A stretch of DNA of 64,000 bases from Niebla homalea (GCA_019925105.1 JAHGAU010000008.1:372001-436000); one strand, 5' to 3'. Counted from the stretch's first letter, positions 32,111-43,742 are shown. Notes: generated from the letters alone by a model not told the origin. Translations and numbers: made by a program.

Positions 32111-33072
32111 TCACACATCAAGCCTCGGGAACAACTTCCTCCCGTTCCCCACATAATACCGCTCCCTGTCCTCATCATCCATCCCATACTCCTCCAACTT
32201 CCGGGTACAGTACTCAGCCTCCACGGTCGCATACGGGTAATCACTCCCAAATAGCACCCTTTCTTTAGGTGCCCACTTGAGCAACATATCCAACACATTC
32301 CCGGTCCCGGCCAGCGCCAGATCGAAATAGAAACTCTTGGCATCCCGCAGAATCTCCTCGCCCGTCTTGGGGGATTGAGGCCCCAACGTGTTCAAGAACA
32401 GATTCGACTCCAACATGGCCAATCGCTCGGACAGGAGTGGCAATGTGCCCCCACCGTGCGAGAGGATGATTTTGGGGTTGGGGTATGTCCGCTTCATCCC
32501 CGTCATGATGAGGTGTGCCGCCGTCCGGCCCGTTTCGTGCGCAAAGTCAAAGGCGGGGGGTTGGAGCATTATGCTCAGGGGCCGGGTCCCCTTGGCCATG
32601 GTGGGGTGGATGAAGACGACGGCGTGGTGGTCGTTCAATTCTTGCCAGATAGGCTCGAAGGCTGGTTCGCCCAGGTATTTACCGTCGTAAGTGGTAAAGA
32701 GGCATATGCCGTCGGCTTTGAGGTCGTCCAAGGCGTACCGGATCTCGCTTAAGCAGCCTTCGGTATCGTATAGACCCGGGACGGCGGCGAAGAAACCAAA
32801 GTGAGATGGATCTGATTTGGTGAGCCTGGCTGCCCATTCATTGTACTGACGGGCGAGCGAGCGGGCGGCTTCTCTGTTTGGTAGGATATCGGGACCAGGG
32901 GCGCTGAGTGAAAGTATTGATGTGGAGATATCGAGTTTGGCGTTCATTTTTTGGTGGCATCCAGTGACCATTGGATCATCGGAACGCCGCTGGCTTCTCG
33001 GCCCACCTCAAGGAGCGGCTTGTGAAAGAAGTTTGGTAGGGCATGAGTATGAACGTCGATTTTGCCGCCCAT
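32111..33072 (-). CDS. Amidohydrolase-family metal enzyme (Amidohydro_2; frame interrupted)
   Basis: From ATG 33072 the protein begins MGGKIDVHTHALP, with the metal ligands His8 and His10. It then leaves frame at an A6 run (forward T6, 32947-32952) and continues in the -1 frame as MNAKLDISTSILSLSAPGPD. One extra A gives ATKKMNAKLD and a 320-residue protein. Later motifs fit the family: VVFIHPTM (metal His), ILSHGGGTLPLL (His), and VLFGSDYPYA (catalytic Asp). Relatives include 6-methylsalicylate and o-pyrocatechuate-type decarboxylases and hydrolases of aromatic acids; the substrate is unknown. A 66-nt intron could also bridge the frames but would delete the conserved STSILSLS strand, so I reject it. 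The gene converges with the spermidine-synthase-like gene. Confidence 0.82.
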
Positions 33073-34202
33073 GATACCAAGCTGGATACGGGTATGAATG
33101 CCTTTGATTGTAGTTGGGTGATTTGTAGAGTACACTGGAACGTTACTGTTTGCTTGAGCTGGTGCATCGAGCCCTCCAAAAGTTTCGGAAAATATCCAAG
33201 GCCGATCTCCGGACACATCCGGAGTAAGGAAGTCCCATGATAGATATACGCTGCATGACGGAGCTTCATCTTCAAAGCTGCTGGCCACACCGATGCCTGG
33301 CTTCAGGCACCGCCGGTCGGCACTACTCGACCTCTTCGAGAAATGATTGACGCCAGCGGCAAGCAATTCTCCGGCCTTTTGCGACTACCATGCGTCTCCG
33401 AATTCGCCGGCTCGGTAGATACTGAGGTACCTTTGGTATGCAGGATTTGATCTCGAGGGAGCAATTTGGAATGTTGGGAAACATGATTACGGCGTCTTAG
33501 CCGCTCCGAGTGCCCACCGAATTGGGGGTTTCCGCGAGCCTCAGGTACGCGGGCCGAACCCAGGTATTGTCATAAGTACCCATGATGACGCTTGCCTCGG
33601 TGCGGTTAGGCGCCGCAAAACCTCCTGTAGGTCTGATATTGGCGACCAATGCAGAGTCTTTGGGCCCTTGACCTGGAAAGCCTGTACCAGCTATGGCATC
33701 ATGATCTGTCCATCCCATCCACGCACATTGCAATCTTGGTCTTGCAGCGTTAGGATTTCTGGTAGAGCAGCTACTGCTAATCAAAGCCCTTGTCCAGCAT
33801 TTTCCATGCTGAAAAGCACGGGAACTCGCCACGATCTGTGTGATTATGGAGGCTGACAGTGAATGGTGGCAGTATCTCAAATACCCTCCTGGAACAACTC
33901 TTGTTGCGATGAATTCTCGATATAGATCGTAGGAACGAGTCGATGTTGAAGGACCTACTTTCCAAGGTTTCATCTTGAGTGCGAAACTCAACCAAGCGTT
34001 CGAATGAGGGGTTTTTCTTTTGGTCTTCCAAAACCTTTCCTTCGGTCCATAAAAGACGTCTACGTTGTGACAAAACCTATCAAAGCTGTTCCGATTGAGC
34101 TTTTGGCCAGGTAGACGGCTCTGAGGGAGGTTCAGGGGACCAGAAGGTCAGAGGCATGTGAATAGTCGAAGTAGCTCAGGGTAACCGAAGGAAGCACATC
34201 CG
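33073..34202. other. Intergenic, no supported gene
   Basis: A 164-codon minus-strand frame (33991-33497) and an upstream extension of the amidohydrolase frame have no recognisable motifs. No RNA gene seen. Confidence 0.35.
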
Positions 34203-36497
34203 TCACGCCAGCCATATCGGCAACCGACTCCCATAATACTCCGTCGGCAGGTACTCTCCTTCCAAGTCTTTGGGCCAGTGCAGGCAATGAAACAAAATAC
34301 CCCGCGCCATCAACATCAGCCAGGCCTCAATGACCAGCTCCTCGTCCGTACATTTTGTTCCTCCCTTGCCCTGTGCCATATACTCAACATACCTTGGCAG
34401 GTAACAAAAGTACAATTCCATATTCCGATTCCTCCAGGGATGTCCTTCACTTTCCTCGAAGATGCCCTTGTATTTGTGATGGACATCATCGCGCGCCTGC
34501 CAGGAAGCCCAGATGGCTGAGTTAAAGTGCATGCCGAGGAGGCAGAGGAAGGGGATGCGGTCCACGATGGAGACGAAATACCGGGTGGTGTGTTCGTGCC
34601 TGGTCTGGAGATCTTCTAATAATCTGCTACCAGGTTTCCGGCTGTCAAGCTCTGCGGCACGCTGCACCGATTCTTGAGCGAACAGCATTGCCTCTGTGGG
34701 AGGCTTTGTTCTACCAGGTAGCTGAGCACCTTTCTTGCGGCTTCCTTTGCGGTGTGTCTGTGGCCTGCCGTCTGCAGCAGTCCCAAGTTCTTCTATGAAG
34801 GTGTCGCCATCGAGGTATTTGGTAATCAATTCAGGAAAAATCGACCTTGTGAAGTTCATGACGTTGGCATGGTAATTTTTTTTGTGGTAGTAGCCAAGAC
34901 CCTTCCCACGCTGCCGGCTCACTTCAGGGACCATGTTCAAGATATCGTTGAATTCGTATCTGTCCAACCACAGGGCACAGTCAATATGGCGATCAATGGC
35001 CTCGTTGTTATCATTAGGACTACCCCGGGCAAGCAATTTGAGTTCATTTTTCACATCTCTCGTGGTTCGATGTCGGAAATCTTTGATAGCCAAGGCAGGA
35101 TCACTAGGTACAATGCCAAACAATCTTTTGTCGGAATTGGCATAACGATGGTCGCAAGACTCGGGCCACGGACCGTGTGGATTCTGTGGACCGCCTTCAA
35201 AATCCTCGTTGAAACGCGAGTGTATCCCAGTTGGTATTCCAACAGGCGCGCGAGATCTCTGGTCCTCTCCATTTTCAATAGATCTTTCAACATCGTTCAG
35301 CCGGACACTAGCTTCAGGCCAAAGGAAGCTCTGCCACCAAGCTCCTGCTTGGGAGTCTTGACGCTCAATCCGGTTGCCGGGACATGTTTTGCTCCCTCGT
35401 TTCACTTGGCGCTGCCTCAGCTCCTTGACTTTATCTGTCAAGCTTCCGTCAAGACATCGGTATTGTAGAACAATACCAAGGCCTTTCTGCTCCGTCGAAT
35501 TGATAACGTGCGGACCGCCCTCTGCACTCATGATGCCTCTGTGCGGCTCGAATGTCTTCCAAATCATGCCGGTTCGCCGTACAATGATGGCAATATCACC
35601 AACTGTACTGGATGCAAGGGGCTTCACAACGTCTGGAGGGACGAAATCCCAGCTGTGTTGAACAAACCTTATCTTTGGCCAGGAAATAATATTGAGTGCC
35701 ACAGGTGTCTGCATTTGTAACCCATTGGGGTCAATCGTTACTGCAGGCTCCGCAGGGTACCGATCCCACCACCGCTGCTGGATCACATTGGTGATTGCAG
35801 ATCCATCCATCTCAAGTCGGAGGAAGGTGAGAAGATTTACCCAGCCTACCCTATCGGGACCTCGGTCATCATAGTCTGGATGGAAAAGTAGAGTATCTAG
35901 GTCAGGATCACCTCCAATAAGACAGTCTGGTGGAAGCGGTCGCGTTGACGGCTTGAGGGTCCAATAGAGCTGTCTGAGCATGCGCGCAGGACCGATACCC
36001 TGTAATCGCCTCCGTCTGATAGGGTCATAATGTATGGGCGATTTCAAATTGCGTAATTTGGTGGATGGGCAGTGTTCATCTTCTTGCCATTCTCTCCACA
36101 GGACCCTGTGGATGTCCTTATCATTTTCCACATCATGGCCCTTTCCTTTCTCAGCTTTCTCATTAGCAATCCTTCCTTCCCTGTTCCTTTTCCCGTTGAC
36201 TCTCTGCGCTTCTTCATCATACATGACGTAGTTGATCCATTTCACCGAATTAGTGAGACTGATCTCCGGAACGATGAATCGCGTTTCCAATCTGACCTCC
36301 CTCCAATTCCTCTTCCATATGGTCTTGGTATATGGTTTGGTGGAATTATGCCATGGCCCAAGCACTGATTTCGAGCATTTGCGAGTCCCTTCGGCGGTGG
36401 CAACTATTTGTGCGATCAGTTGATTACTGGTAAGGAGTATCGCGATCAACGCGACGACGAGTGCAGCTATCGACAAATTCTGCTCGGTGGAGCTCAT
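34203..36497 (-). CDS. Large hypothetical protein with N-terminal membrane anchor
   Basis: Single-exon frame of 764 residues. Residues about 9-35 form one hydrophobic segment (IAALVVALIAILLTSNQLIAQIV), followed by AEGTRKCSKSVLGPWHNST and a tryptophan- and arginine-rich block (KRNWREVRLETRFIVPEI). This opening (one membrane segment, then A.GY/TR.C..SV.G.W and a W-R..RFEV..P.I block) is shared by a group of large uncharacterised filamentous-fungal proteins. The middle has WVNLLTFLRLEM and DPNGLQMQTPVALN; the end has CLLGMHFNSAIWASWQA and WLMLMARGILFHCLHW. No catalytic motif is apparent. The intact 2.3-kb frame without introns argues for a real gene. No function is offered. Confidence 0.75.
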   Translation of the reverse strand: MSSTEQNLSIAALVVALIAILLTSNQLIAQIVATAEGTRKCSKSVLGPWHNSTKPYTKTIWKRNWREVRLETRFIVPEISLTNSVKWINYVMYDEEAQRVNGKRNREGRIANEKAEKGKGHDVENDKDIHRVLWREWQEDEHCPSTKLRNLKSPIHYDPIRRRRLQGIGPARMLRQLYWTLKPSTRPLPPDCLIGGDPDLDTLLFHPDYDDRGPDRVGWVNLLTFLRLEMDGSAITNVIQQRWWDRYPAEPAVTIDPNGLQMQTPVALNIISWPKIRFVQHSWDFVPPDVVKPLASSTVGDIAIIVRRTGMIWKTFEPHRGIMSAEGGPHVINSTEQKGLGIVLQYRCLDGSLTDKVKELRQRQVKRGSKTCPGNRIERQDSQAGAWWQSFLWPEASVRLNDVERSIENGEDQRSRAPVGIPTGIHSRFNEDFEGGPQNPHGPWPESCDHRYANSDKRLFGIVPSDPALAIKDFRHRTTRDVKNELKLLARGSPNDNNEAIDRHIDCALWLDRYEFNDILNMVPEVSRQRGKGLGYYHKKNYHANVMNFTRSIFPELITKYLDGDTFIEELGTAADGRPQTHRKGSRKKGAQLPGRTKPPTEAMLFAQESVQRAAELDSRKPGSRLLEDLQTRHEHTTRYFVSIVDRIPFLCLLGMHFNSAIWASWQARDDVHHKYKGIFEESEGHPWRNRNMELYFCYLPRYVEYMAQGKGGTKCTDEELVIEAWLMLMARGILFHCLHWPKDLEGEYLPTEYYGSRLPIWLA

Positions 36498-37044
36498 CGC
36501 GCATTTGAAACATACACAACGACTGTCGTTGCACGCAATGAGTTGGGCTCCACGCCGTGCTCTTCCGAAGGATTAGATCCTGAGCTGAGGCAGGAGATTG
36601 CGGCTCAGAAGTCACCGCCACAATCCTTCAGCCAGCACTCATTTTGTTTACGTCCCCCCACCCAACATCGCCAGCTTGCTAGGCTAGTACGAGAATAGGC
36701 AGAGGACAACGCAGAAAGACCGTACGAGGCTCTTACGCAGGAATCGGCCTACTATTCAACTACTATCGACCTGAGAGGTCTCAGAGCAAGTTGATGAGGG
36801 GCTGAGGATGTAATTATTCTCTCAAGAAGTAGCGCGGCAGGGAGGGGATGTTGCACATGCTAAGAAGTACGCCATTGTGCTCAAATGTATCTATCTCGTA
36901 GAACAGTAGAAACACCGAGACTCACGTAAGAAAGGTTTACATCCACTCCATCAGTGACAGACTCATGCGCGTCACAGTCCGTATCCATGATAGTGAACGT
37001 TTCCATTCACCTAATCCACCGTCCTGACCGTGTAGCTACTACGC
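36498..37044. other. Intergenic, nothing recognised
   Basis: Upstream of the large hypothetical protein and downstream of the secreted protein's 3' end. Only short frames without motifs. Confidence 0.4.
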
Positions 37045-38002
37045 CTATGGTGGCGCGTTCGGGTTCCCTCCATTGTTGATAGGCACCCCGGCCGCTCCAC
37101 ACCCATAGTTCAGGAGGTTCTCCCACAGTCCGGTGATCGCCTTGATTGCGTCACCTTCTGTTTGGCCTTTCACGAAGGTCGGAGTCCCCGTCACCGCCGA
37201 TGTCTCGACGTCGTACTCAGCAGACTTGATCAAGTTCGAGATGGCGCTCCACATGTACTCGACACCGTAATTATCGATCCCCCCCGAGAAAGTGTATGCG
37301 AACGTGGGGTTGTCCTGGCCCTTACCAAACTCGGCATTGACATGTCTATTGAGCGTCTCAAGTCACTCGGCGTCAGCGATGCTGGCCTTGCTCTCGCAAG
37401 TTATCAAGACGAGAGGGAGGGAGAAAATGACAGGGGGACTTCTTTCTCTGAATGTCGAAAGGGTATATGCATGAATGACCGAAAGGGAGGAACGGAGCCA
37501 TGTATACTCACGCTAGCTTCTCTGGATCATAATCCCATCGAATGATCCACGGCATGGGCGAAGTCATCCGTTGTCCGTCGATGATGAGCTGCCCGGTAAA
37601 TGTCAATACGCCCTTCAAGCCGGTCACCATACTATGCTTTCGAATATTGCCGTGGGCAAGGCGGTTCGTTACGATCCCGGTGGCGGATCCAGCGAATTTG
37701 GGGATGTTTCGAAGTGCCGATACCATTGGATTGGTTCCTGATCATCTATCGTCAGTGGGGCCGTTGCGGCTACGCAAAGGCTGTACAGGCTGGGTGTGCA
37801 ACTTGCCTGGTATGTTCTTCTCCACACGTTTTCCCCACTGATGATCACGGACGACTAAGTACTCTGGTGCCTCAAAGTCTCTCTTGCACACTGCAGCAGT
37901 CGTGGTGTCTGCTGTTGCGGCAGTAGCTGTTTCTTGCGCATAAGAGATGGTGGTAAGCGTGGCGAGTACCCCCAGCAGGACTGAACTGGTATTGATCCTC
38001 AT
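37045..38002 (-). CDS. Secreted protein of unknown function, with a GC-AG intron
   Basis: Exons 38002..37807, 37737..37512 and 37345..37045 join in frame to 240 residues. The N-terminus is a good signal peptide (MRINTSSVLLGVLATLTTISYA, cut before QETATA). The mature part has KRDFEAPEYLVVRDHQW, GTNPMVSALRNIPKFAG, SMVTGLKGVLTFTG, PWIIRWDYDPEKLAHVN and YTFSGGIDNYGVEYMW. Intron 1 (37806..37738) starts AG|GCAAGT, the classic rare GC donor, and ends TGATCAG; no GT choice keeps the frame. Intron 2 is 166 nt with GTGAGT. Only a few cysteines are present, so it is not a typical small cysteine-rich effector. I do not recognise the family. Confidence 0.72.
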
Positions 38003-39416
38003 GGTAGCCGCAAGTTTACGGAGTAGCGGACTTTGGCTTGCAACAACGTAAAATCTAGAAGACTGATTTCCTAATGGGATCTCTCTGTGTCTTATCTGCA
38101 CCGACTGAGTGGGAAATTGGTCCTTTAAAGATGTGTCGCAAACAGGATGGACTGTCAGTTGACCGTCTCAGGGGTATTTGATGCGCTCTACTACTGATTC
38201 TCGTCTTTCACTTAGCTCATCCTCCATGCTCGATCTTCGCCTCCAACGCCATCCCAGAAAAACGGTCATAGGCTCTCCTTCTCGTTGGGAGAACGCGCCA
38301 TGGTGCTACGAAGGATGATAGTGTTACACGTCTGAAAGTGGGCTTGGTAAAGCTCAGCTTGCGAGTATGCATCTTGGCAGCCTTGAAACCCAGACCAAGA
38401 GGAATACCATTTCAAAATAGGGGCCAATCGCATTCGAAAATTGAGGCCAACCGCAAATTGTTGGAACTGACGAGTCTGGAAAGCAGCTCCTTAGCGGCTT
38501 CTATACGTCTCTGAAGCCAGCGTCAAATATTCTATCGATCCCGAAGTGATGTTGACTCGAAAGTTGGTTGCGGCGAAGGGAAGTTGATCTTGTAGATCCT
38601 GAAACGAGCCAAGCAGTGTCTCAAAATGTCAAGAGTACAAGTTCCCGCAAGAATTTGCAAGATTTGATGCTTATTTGACCAGCCTTGTGTTTCATCAGAC
38701 CGTGTTCGGTAAAGCTTGAGATATCAAAGATCACTCAAGAGAATCGATAGGTTGATGTCTTGGTGGTAATAATCAACATGTGCCCCCCACCCCTCTAAGC
38801 GCCCACGCCGAAATTATTCAGGGGCTGAGCAACATCAGCGCCAAGGCCAGCAAGATATCCACCATGTACGTGAGAGGCACATTCAGGAAATCTATACACG
38901 CCGCATTCGCTCTTCAATCTCCAGTCCCCAAGCGTGTTTCGTATGTCCATCAAGCCAACTGACTCGATGTGTAGACGATACTGCGAGACTAGTCACCACA
39001 CTAATCGCAACCCACTCTTACAACATCTGCCAGCACCAGACCATCACCAAGTAACTCCAGGGGCTCTAGCTCTCCATACTACTGCTACGTGAGGGCGCAG
39101 TTGCGAGTCCTTCAATTGAACGTGTGGAAGCACCGACAACGGGGTTATCGCAAGCTCACTTCTTGCAAGGTCAATATAGTTTCAACTAACGATAGCCTTC
39201 GAGTATGGGAATCTCACCACAAGGGTTGTATCTCGCTCGTCAAGGGGCTGCGTCTGGTCATAAACGCTGCCAAGGGCAGCGCATCAACATATCTGGCCAT
39301 TCTTTGTCTATTTAGGCTCTTCAAACGCCTTCTCTTCGTACCAGATCCCAGAATACAAGTCCGATTACTCCTTGCTCTTCAGGCTGCCCAAGACTCATTC
39401 AGACATCATTCAGAAC
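38003..39416. other. Long intergenic region
   Basis: A plus-strand frame from 39089 starts RAQLRVLQLNVWKHRQ, which recalls the first strand of the endonuclease domain of fungal LINE elements (L.ILQ.NV.K), but the similarity ends there. Nothing else is recognised. It may hold an old retroelement scrap and the leader of the next gene. Confidence 0.3.
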
Positions 39417-40449
39417 ATGGCATTAGGCTATCGTCTCGTCGTTGCCACTTGGGCCCTCTCCCTCTCGCTCACGGCTATGGCCTCCATGGTCGACATAGCC
39501 CGACTTGGACATTTCGACTTCAGAATGGGCCCTCGAGACCTTAGTCTCCGTCAAACAGACAATTGCCCTGATGACGGCGACTGCACCTGCACATCGTGGG
39601 GCGCTGATTGTGATGTGACCGACTGGAGCTGGTTTACCTGCGACAAGAATCCCCACGCTTGTGCCACAAGCACCGCTCCGCCCACAGCTCCATCAACCAC
39701 CTCTCCCCCTAAAGCTCCAGCAACCCCTACGGCCGGGCCAATCCACTGTGCTCCTGGAAACGAGAAGACGTATGATAAATGCTGGCATGACGTCCATGCA
39801 AAATCCGTTGAGTCTTGTGCCTCGGCCCTGGCCAATCAGTTCACGCCGGGCAACAGGATGACTTCGTCAAGCGCAAACGTCACTCAAGTCCTCAGAGAAG
39901 GCGCTTCCGGTGGTCAAGGTGGTAACGGTGTCACTTACAGTATGTTTTGGCCATTTCATTACCCAGCCACCGGATATTGCCGTAGCACGAGACTATCTTT
40001 GCTTACCAAGATGCTCGTGACAATCAACAGTGATGAATATCGGATGGATACCTGGTTGTGACGACTACGAATCCATCATAATTGACAATCCTATGGGGAA
40101 GTCAGGCGACAACAGCCGAAATTATAATGACCTCATTGTTGGCACGTACAACTTTTGTACGTCCTACTTGGCTCTTACATCTCTCCCTTGATCCCTTCCA
40201 CCGGTTGGAACTCCCTCCTCAATGATTTGCGGAGGGGTTTGCAGCAATACTTCTCCCGTGCATGAAATTGATAAGCTAATACTTACTGATTTCTGACCTC
40301 TAGGCAAAGGGAACTCGGGGCTAGGAGGCTTTGTTGATGTGGGCTGTCTACGTTACGGGTTCTACCCCAATGACATTGATGGAGTCTTCGCGTCGCCGCC
40401 GCATCCAGAGAAATTCTGGCAGGTCTATCCAAACATCTGCGGGAATTAG
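39417..40449 (+). CDS. Secreted cysteine-rich protein of unknown function
   Basis: Exons 39417..39939, 40031..40156 and 40304..40449 join in frame to 264 residues. An in-frame Met lies 15 codons upstream, but the chosen start gives a normal signal peptide (ALGYRLVVATWALSLSLTAMA). The N-terminal mature part is Cys-rich and compact: NCPDDGDCTCTSWGADCDVT, then WFTCDKNPHACATS. A short Thr/Pro linker follows (APPTAPSTTSPPKAPATPTA), then a second domain with HCAPGNEKTYDKCWHD, WIPGCDDYES, YNFCKGNSGLGGFVDVGC and VYPNICGN. The two-module layout with a Thr/Pro linker is common in extracellular fungal proteins. The second intron is 147 nt. The family is not recognised; a wall or host-interface role is only a guess. 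Confidence 0.7.
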
Positions 40450-40905
40450 CGCCAAGGTCTGGATGGTGAGTCCCATCGCAAGGGGAATGAGGCATACGAC
40501 CGAAATGAAGATGTTCGTAGGCTGCGTGTCAGACCTCAAGAAAGTATTATCCTTACTCTTTTGCACGCGGTATCTCGCTAGTACGTAGGTATATAGCCCG
40601 AAAAAGCATCAGATCACTGGTTACGTCAGCACAGCCACAGCCCAGCATTGGCCTCCGTCAAGGCCGAGCGCTTGTAGATAATTCTCAGTCCACAAAAGCA
40701 GAGTCAGCCTTTCAGCCTTTCGTCACTTATAGCTGAAAAGAGCCTCATGGCGCACAAAGCGAGAAGGCTAATGGTGGGGTGCCCCAGTTGGGTAAGTGAG
40801 TCTGTAAGTCTAGCCTTGTCTACATCAAACATATAAGTCCGATCGCCCCTCGAACCTTGCCTTCTCCCCAAATACCCCCAATCTATTAGCTTGAGCCACT
40901 ACATC
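40450..40905. other. Intergenic, nothing recognised
   Basis: Holds the 3' end of the secreted-protein gene and the promoter of the F-box gene. No motif-bearing frame. Confidence 0.4.
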
Positions 40906-41910
40906 ATGGATGCCTTCAAAAGCCGCTGGCGGTCGTTCAAGCGCCTTTCTACTCCTCATGACGACACAGCTCCACCGCCTTATGTAGACTCAGGTAATGG
41001 TTATCCGGCCGAGAAGACCACAAGACGATCTCCGACCTCACAAAGGCCAGCTTCGTTAGCCGAACTGCCGAGACCTCTGCTCATCAGTATCACGAATTAT
41101 TTGGATCCTGTGACCCTGCAATGCCTCCGACTGACAAGCAAAACGTTTCATGCCACTTTCAAGCTAGATGAAGAGTCACTCACTTCTTGCGGAAGATGGC
41201 TTATCATGGCGCGAATGGAACAAGACGCCATTGACGAATATGTAGCTCCTCCACCGCCAGCGTTACAGCCTGCACAGCCTGGACCGACCTCGATCGCGAA
41301 CGCTTCTGGTCCCAGTCGTTGGTCTAAACGACCATCGAAGACCAAACCAATTCAGGAGGAAGTGGCCGAGCCGGAGAAGGAAGTTTGGCCTCAAACCCAG
41401 CCATTAAACTTGCCTCACTGCCTTCAGCGGCTGACATGCTCTCTTTGCAAAATAAAGCATCCTCTTACGGCCTTCAGCGCAAATAACAAGGTAATAAGTC
41501 GCTGCCAGGACGTCACTATTGATGCCAGCGGGATTTGCCCCCCAGATCTAGACCACCTTCTGAAGATCAAGTCTCTGGAACGCCTATGCGCTCAACACGC
41601 AAATAAGTTGATTGGGATGAAATGGCTGGCAAAGGATTATTTCCAAGGGAATCGATGGCTTGCTTACCGGCAAGACTTCTGTCTCCACTGTGGCAACCGA
41701 GACGAGGCATCGTACAAAATCAACTGCCGATGTGCTCCTACATCCAGTCAGAAAGTGATTTGCTCCATATGTCCGCGCATCAAGCTAAGACTTTTTGAGC
41801 GTGAATATCTGCTTGATAATTTGGCATTAGAACGTTGCGTGCTCATGAGGAACCCGGAAGGGAGATTAATCGTCAAGGAATCGATGAAGAGCAAACGTCA
41901 GGCGCCTTGA
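40906..41910 (+). CDS. F-box protein
   Basis: Single-exon frame of 334 residues, start at the first ATG (MDAFKSRW). Residues about 48-90 form an F-box: LAELPRPLLISITNYLDPVT followed by LQCLRLTSKTFHATF, the segment that binds Skp1 in SCF ubiquitin ligases. A Pro-rich stretch follows. The C-terminal part has paired cysteines (LTCSLCKIKHPLTAF, FCLHCGNRDEASYKINCRC, KVICSICPRIKLRLF) that could bind zinc. This F-box plus LTC..C..K.....F layout is frequent in ascomycete F-box proteins with no known target. Substrate unknown. Confidence 0.8.
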   Translation: MDAFKSRWRSFKRLSTPHDDTAPPPYVDSGNGYPAEKTTRRSPTSQRPASLAELPRPLLISITNYLDPVTLQCLRLTSKTFHATFKLDEESLTSCGRWLIMARMEQDAIDEYVAPPPPALQPAQPGPTSIANASGPSRWSKRPSKTKPIQEEVAEPEKEVWPQTQPLNLPHCLQRLTCSLCKIKHPLTAFSANNKVISRCQDVTIDASGICPPDLDHLLKIKSLERLCAQHANKLIGMKWLAKDYFQGNRWLAYRQDFCLHCGNRDEASYKINCRCAPTSSQKVICSICPRIKLRLFEREYLLDNLALERCVLMRNPEGRLIVKESMKSKRQAP

Positions 41911-43742
41911 TATAATTCCACTTTTGCTGCTTTTCCTCTGACTGACCGTGGGAAACAGACAAGATGGATCCTTACGAGATGCCAATTGAATATAGATGAG
42001 ATTGAACAACGTTTTCTCAGTATGCACAGTCCACCACGTGAAATGGACTCGCAACGCCGATTGCACCCAAATTCTGGGGAAGCGTCGCCACAACCTTCGG
42101 AACCCCTGAACCATGAAGTCTGGAGAATGCAACAATACTCAGCTACATCTCCACAGGCACGGAAGATCCCAAGACCATCAACACGAAACGATGAACTCAC
42201 ACATTCCTTCCGGCACCGATCCCTCAGATCTTCCCGCCTAGGCAAACACGCAGGGGTCAGCAGTGCCGTATCCCAACACCAAAACCTCCCAAGACATCGA
42301 TGTGACCCACCCCACCCACCCCCATCCTCTGCGCCCCAGCGACAATGCCCCCCTCCCAAATTCCCTACTCAACCAATCCCAACCCACGCAAGCAGTCACT
42401 TAACCAATGATCCCCCCCCAACACTTCTTCACCCACCTCGCCCCCTTCCCCCACCCCCCCACATCCCCATATACACATTCAAAAGCCAAGCAGCCAACAA
42501 AAACCGCCTCCCCCGAGAAGCTTGTAACACACCTCTCCTCACCCCCATCCCCCTCCCCCTCCCCACCTCTCCCTATCCCCCACTCACTTCCTCCCCACCC
42601 CCTCCCACTCCTCCTTTCCTCCCCTCAACAAAACCCCCGCCACTCCCGGTTTCCAACCCCTCACCAACCACGCCTCGCATCCCAACAGATCCGCTCTCGA
42701 GCCACACGCCGTCCGGGGCCGTAGCGGGCGAACGAAAGCCCAGAGGCATGGGGGGCTCGTGGCTCGGGGATCGAGGGTGGCGGCGGTGACGACGAGGTCG
42801 GCCGATGTTAGGGGCGTGGGGGGCGGTGGTGAAGAGGGTTGGGGGGTTCCGGTGCATTCTGACATCTTCGACTCCGGCGGCGGCGGTGGTGGTGGGGGGT
42901 TGTCATTTATTGATCTGTCAACAGCTGGTTTTCTGGTGGGATGGGTAGAGGGATCGGGAGGATGTTGCCCCCTGGGGGCCTTGGGTAGGTATCGTGATAT
43001 ATACAGAGAGAAGGAGAGGGAGCTGGCTGCTTGGCTGCATGGGAGACCAAAAGCGTCATATACGCTGCGATGTGCGCTCGATTCTCCCCGTCAGACGAAA
43101 CGAATGCTTGGGGCAAAAGCCGTGGATCCGATGGATGGACGGATGCGTGTGGGGTTTTGGGTATGGTAATCGACCGTGACCCAAGAAGAAAATTGCCTGC
43201 CTGATATGATTGAAACGGGTTTCATGTAAGGGGTATACGCGTCTGATGCGTGGCGACATGTTGTCACCGCGGGGACCAACACACACCCTTTGGCTGCATA
43301 GATGTTTCACCTTTTTCCACACTCAGTGCATGACGTGGTTTTCGGATTTGTGGGGGTTTATCAGAATGCTTTGGATGGTTGTGTCAATATCTATATCAAG
43401 TGAGACCCGGTTCTTGTCATTGCGGTGCACAGTTTTTCCTTGGGCGATGGAACGCATGGTGAATGAGGGACTCGCTGCTGATGACTTAAGATTGTTGATG
43501 CATCTTACTAGTGACCGCCTTTAGCGATTTCAGTCGAATCGACTGGTGTGACAGCGTACAGCCTGGAACCCAGAGTATGTACCTACCAAAGCGAGTTCAC
43601 CCTTGCTTCATGCGGCCCGATTCATGCAATTAGCAGCGGAGTCGAGTAGACTGTGTAAGCACAGCCCAAGCGCTTTGTGAGACAACAACCAAAAAGATTC
43701 GATATCCATAACCCATGCTATACTTCATCTGCAACAGGCGGC
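41911..43742. other. Intergenic with a long C-rich, G-poor tract
   Basis: Between the 3' ends of the F-box gene and VPS17. 42300-42660 is strikingly C/A/T on the plus strand, with many CCCC runs. This produces long Pro-rich open frames that I read as composition, not genes. 42820-42900 is G-rich. No gene supported. Confidence 0.4.

Noticed and set aside
32882..32970. 66-nt GTCACT...CACTCAG intron to explain the amidohydrolase frame change
   Set aside because: It would keep frame, but the donor is weak and it would remove the conserved STSILSLS strand that the family needs; a missing A is simpler.
33497..33991. 164-codon minus-strand frame
   Set aside because: No recognisable motif, no splice context, and no composition signal beyond chance length.
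41986..42789. 267-codon Pro-rich plus-strand frame and its minus-strand shadows
   Set aside because: Begins without ATG and is explained by the C-rich composition of the tract; no conserved motif.
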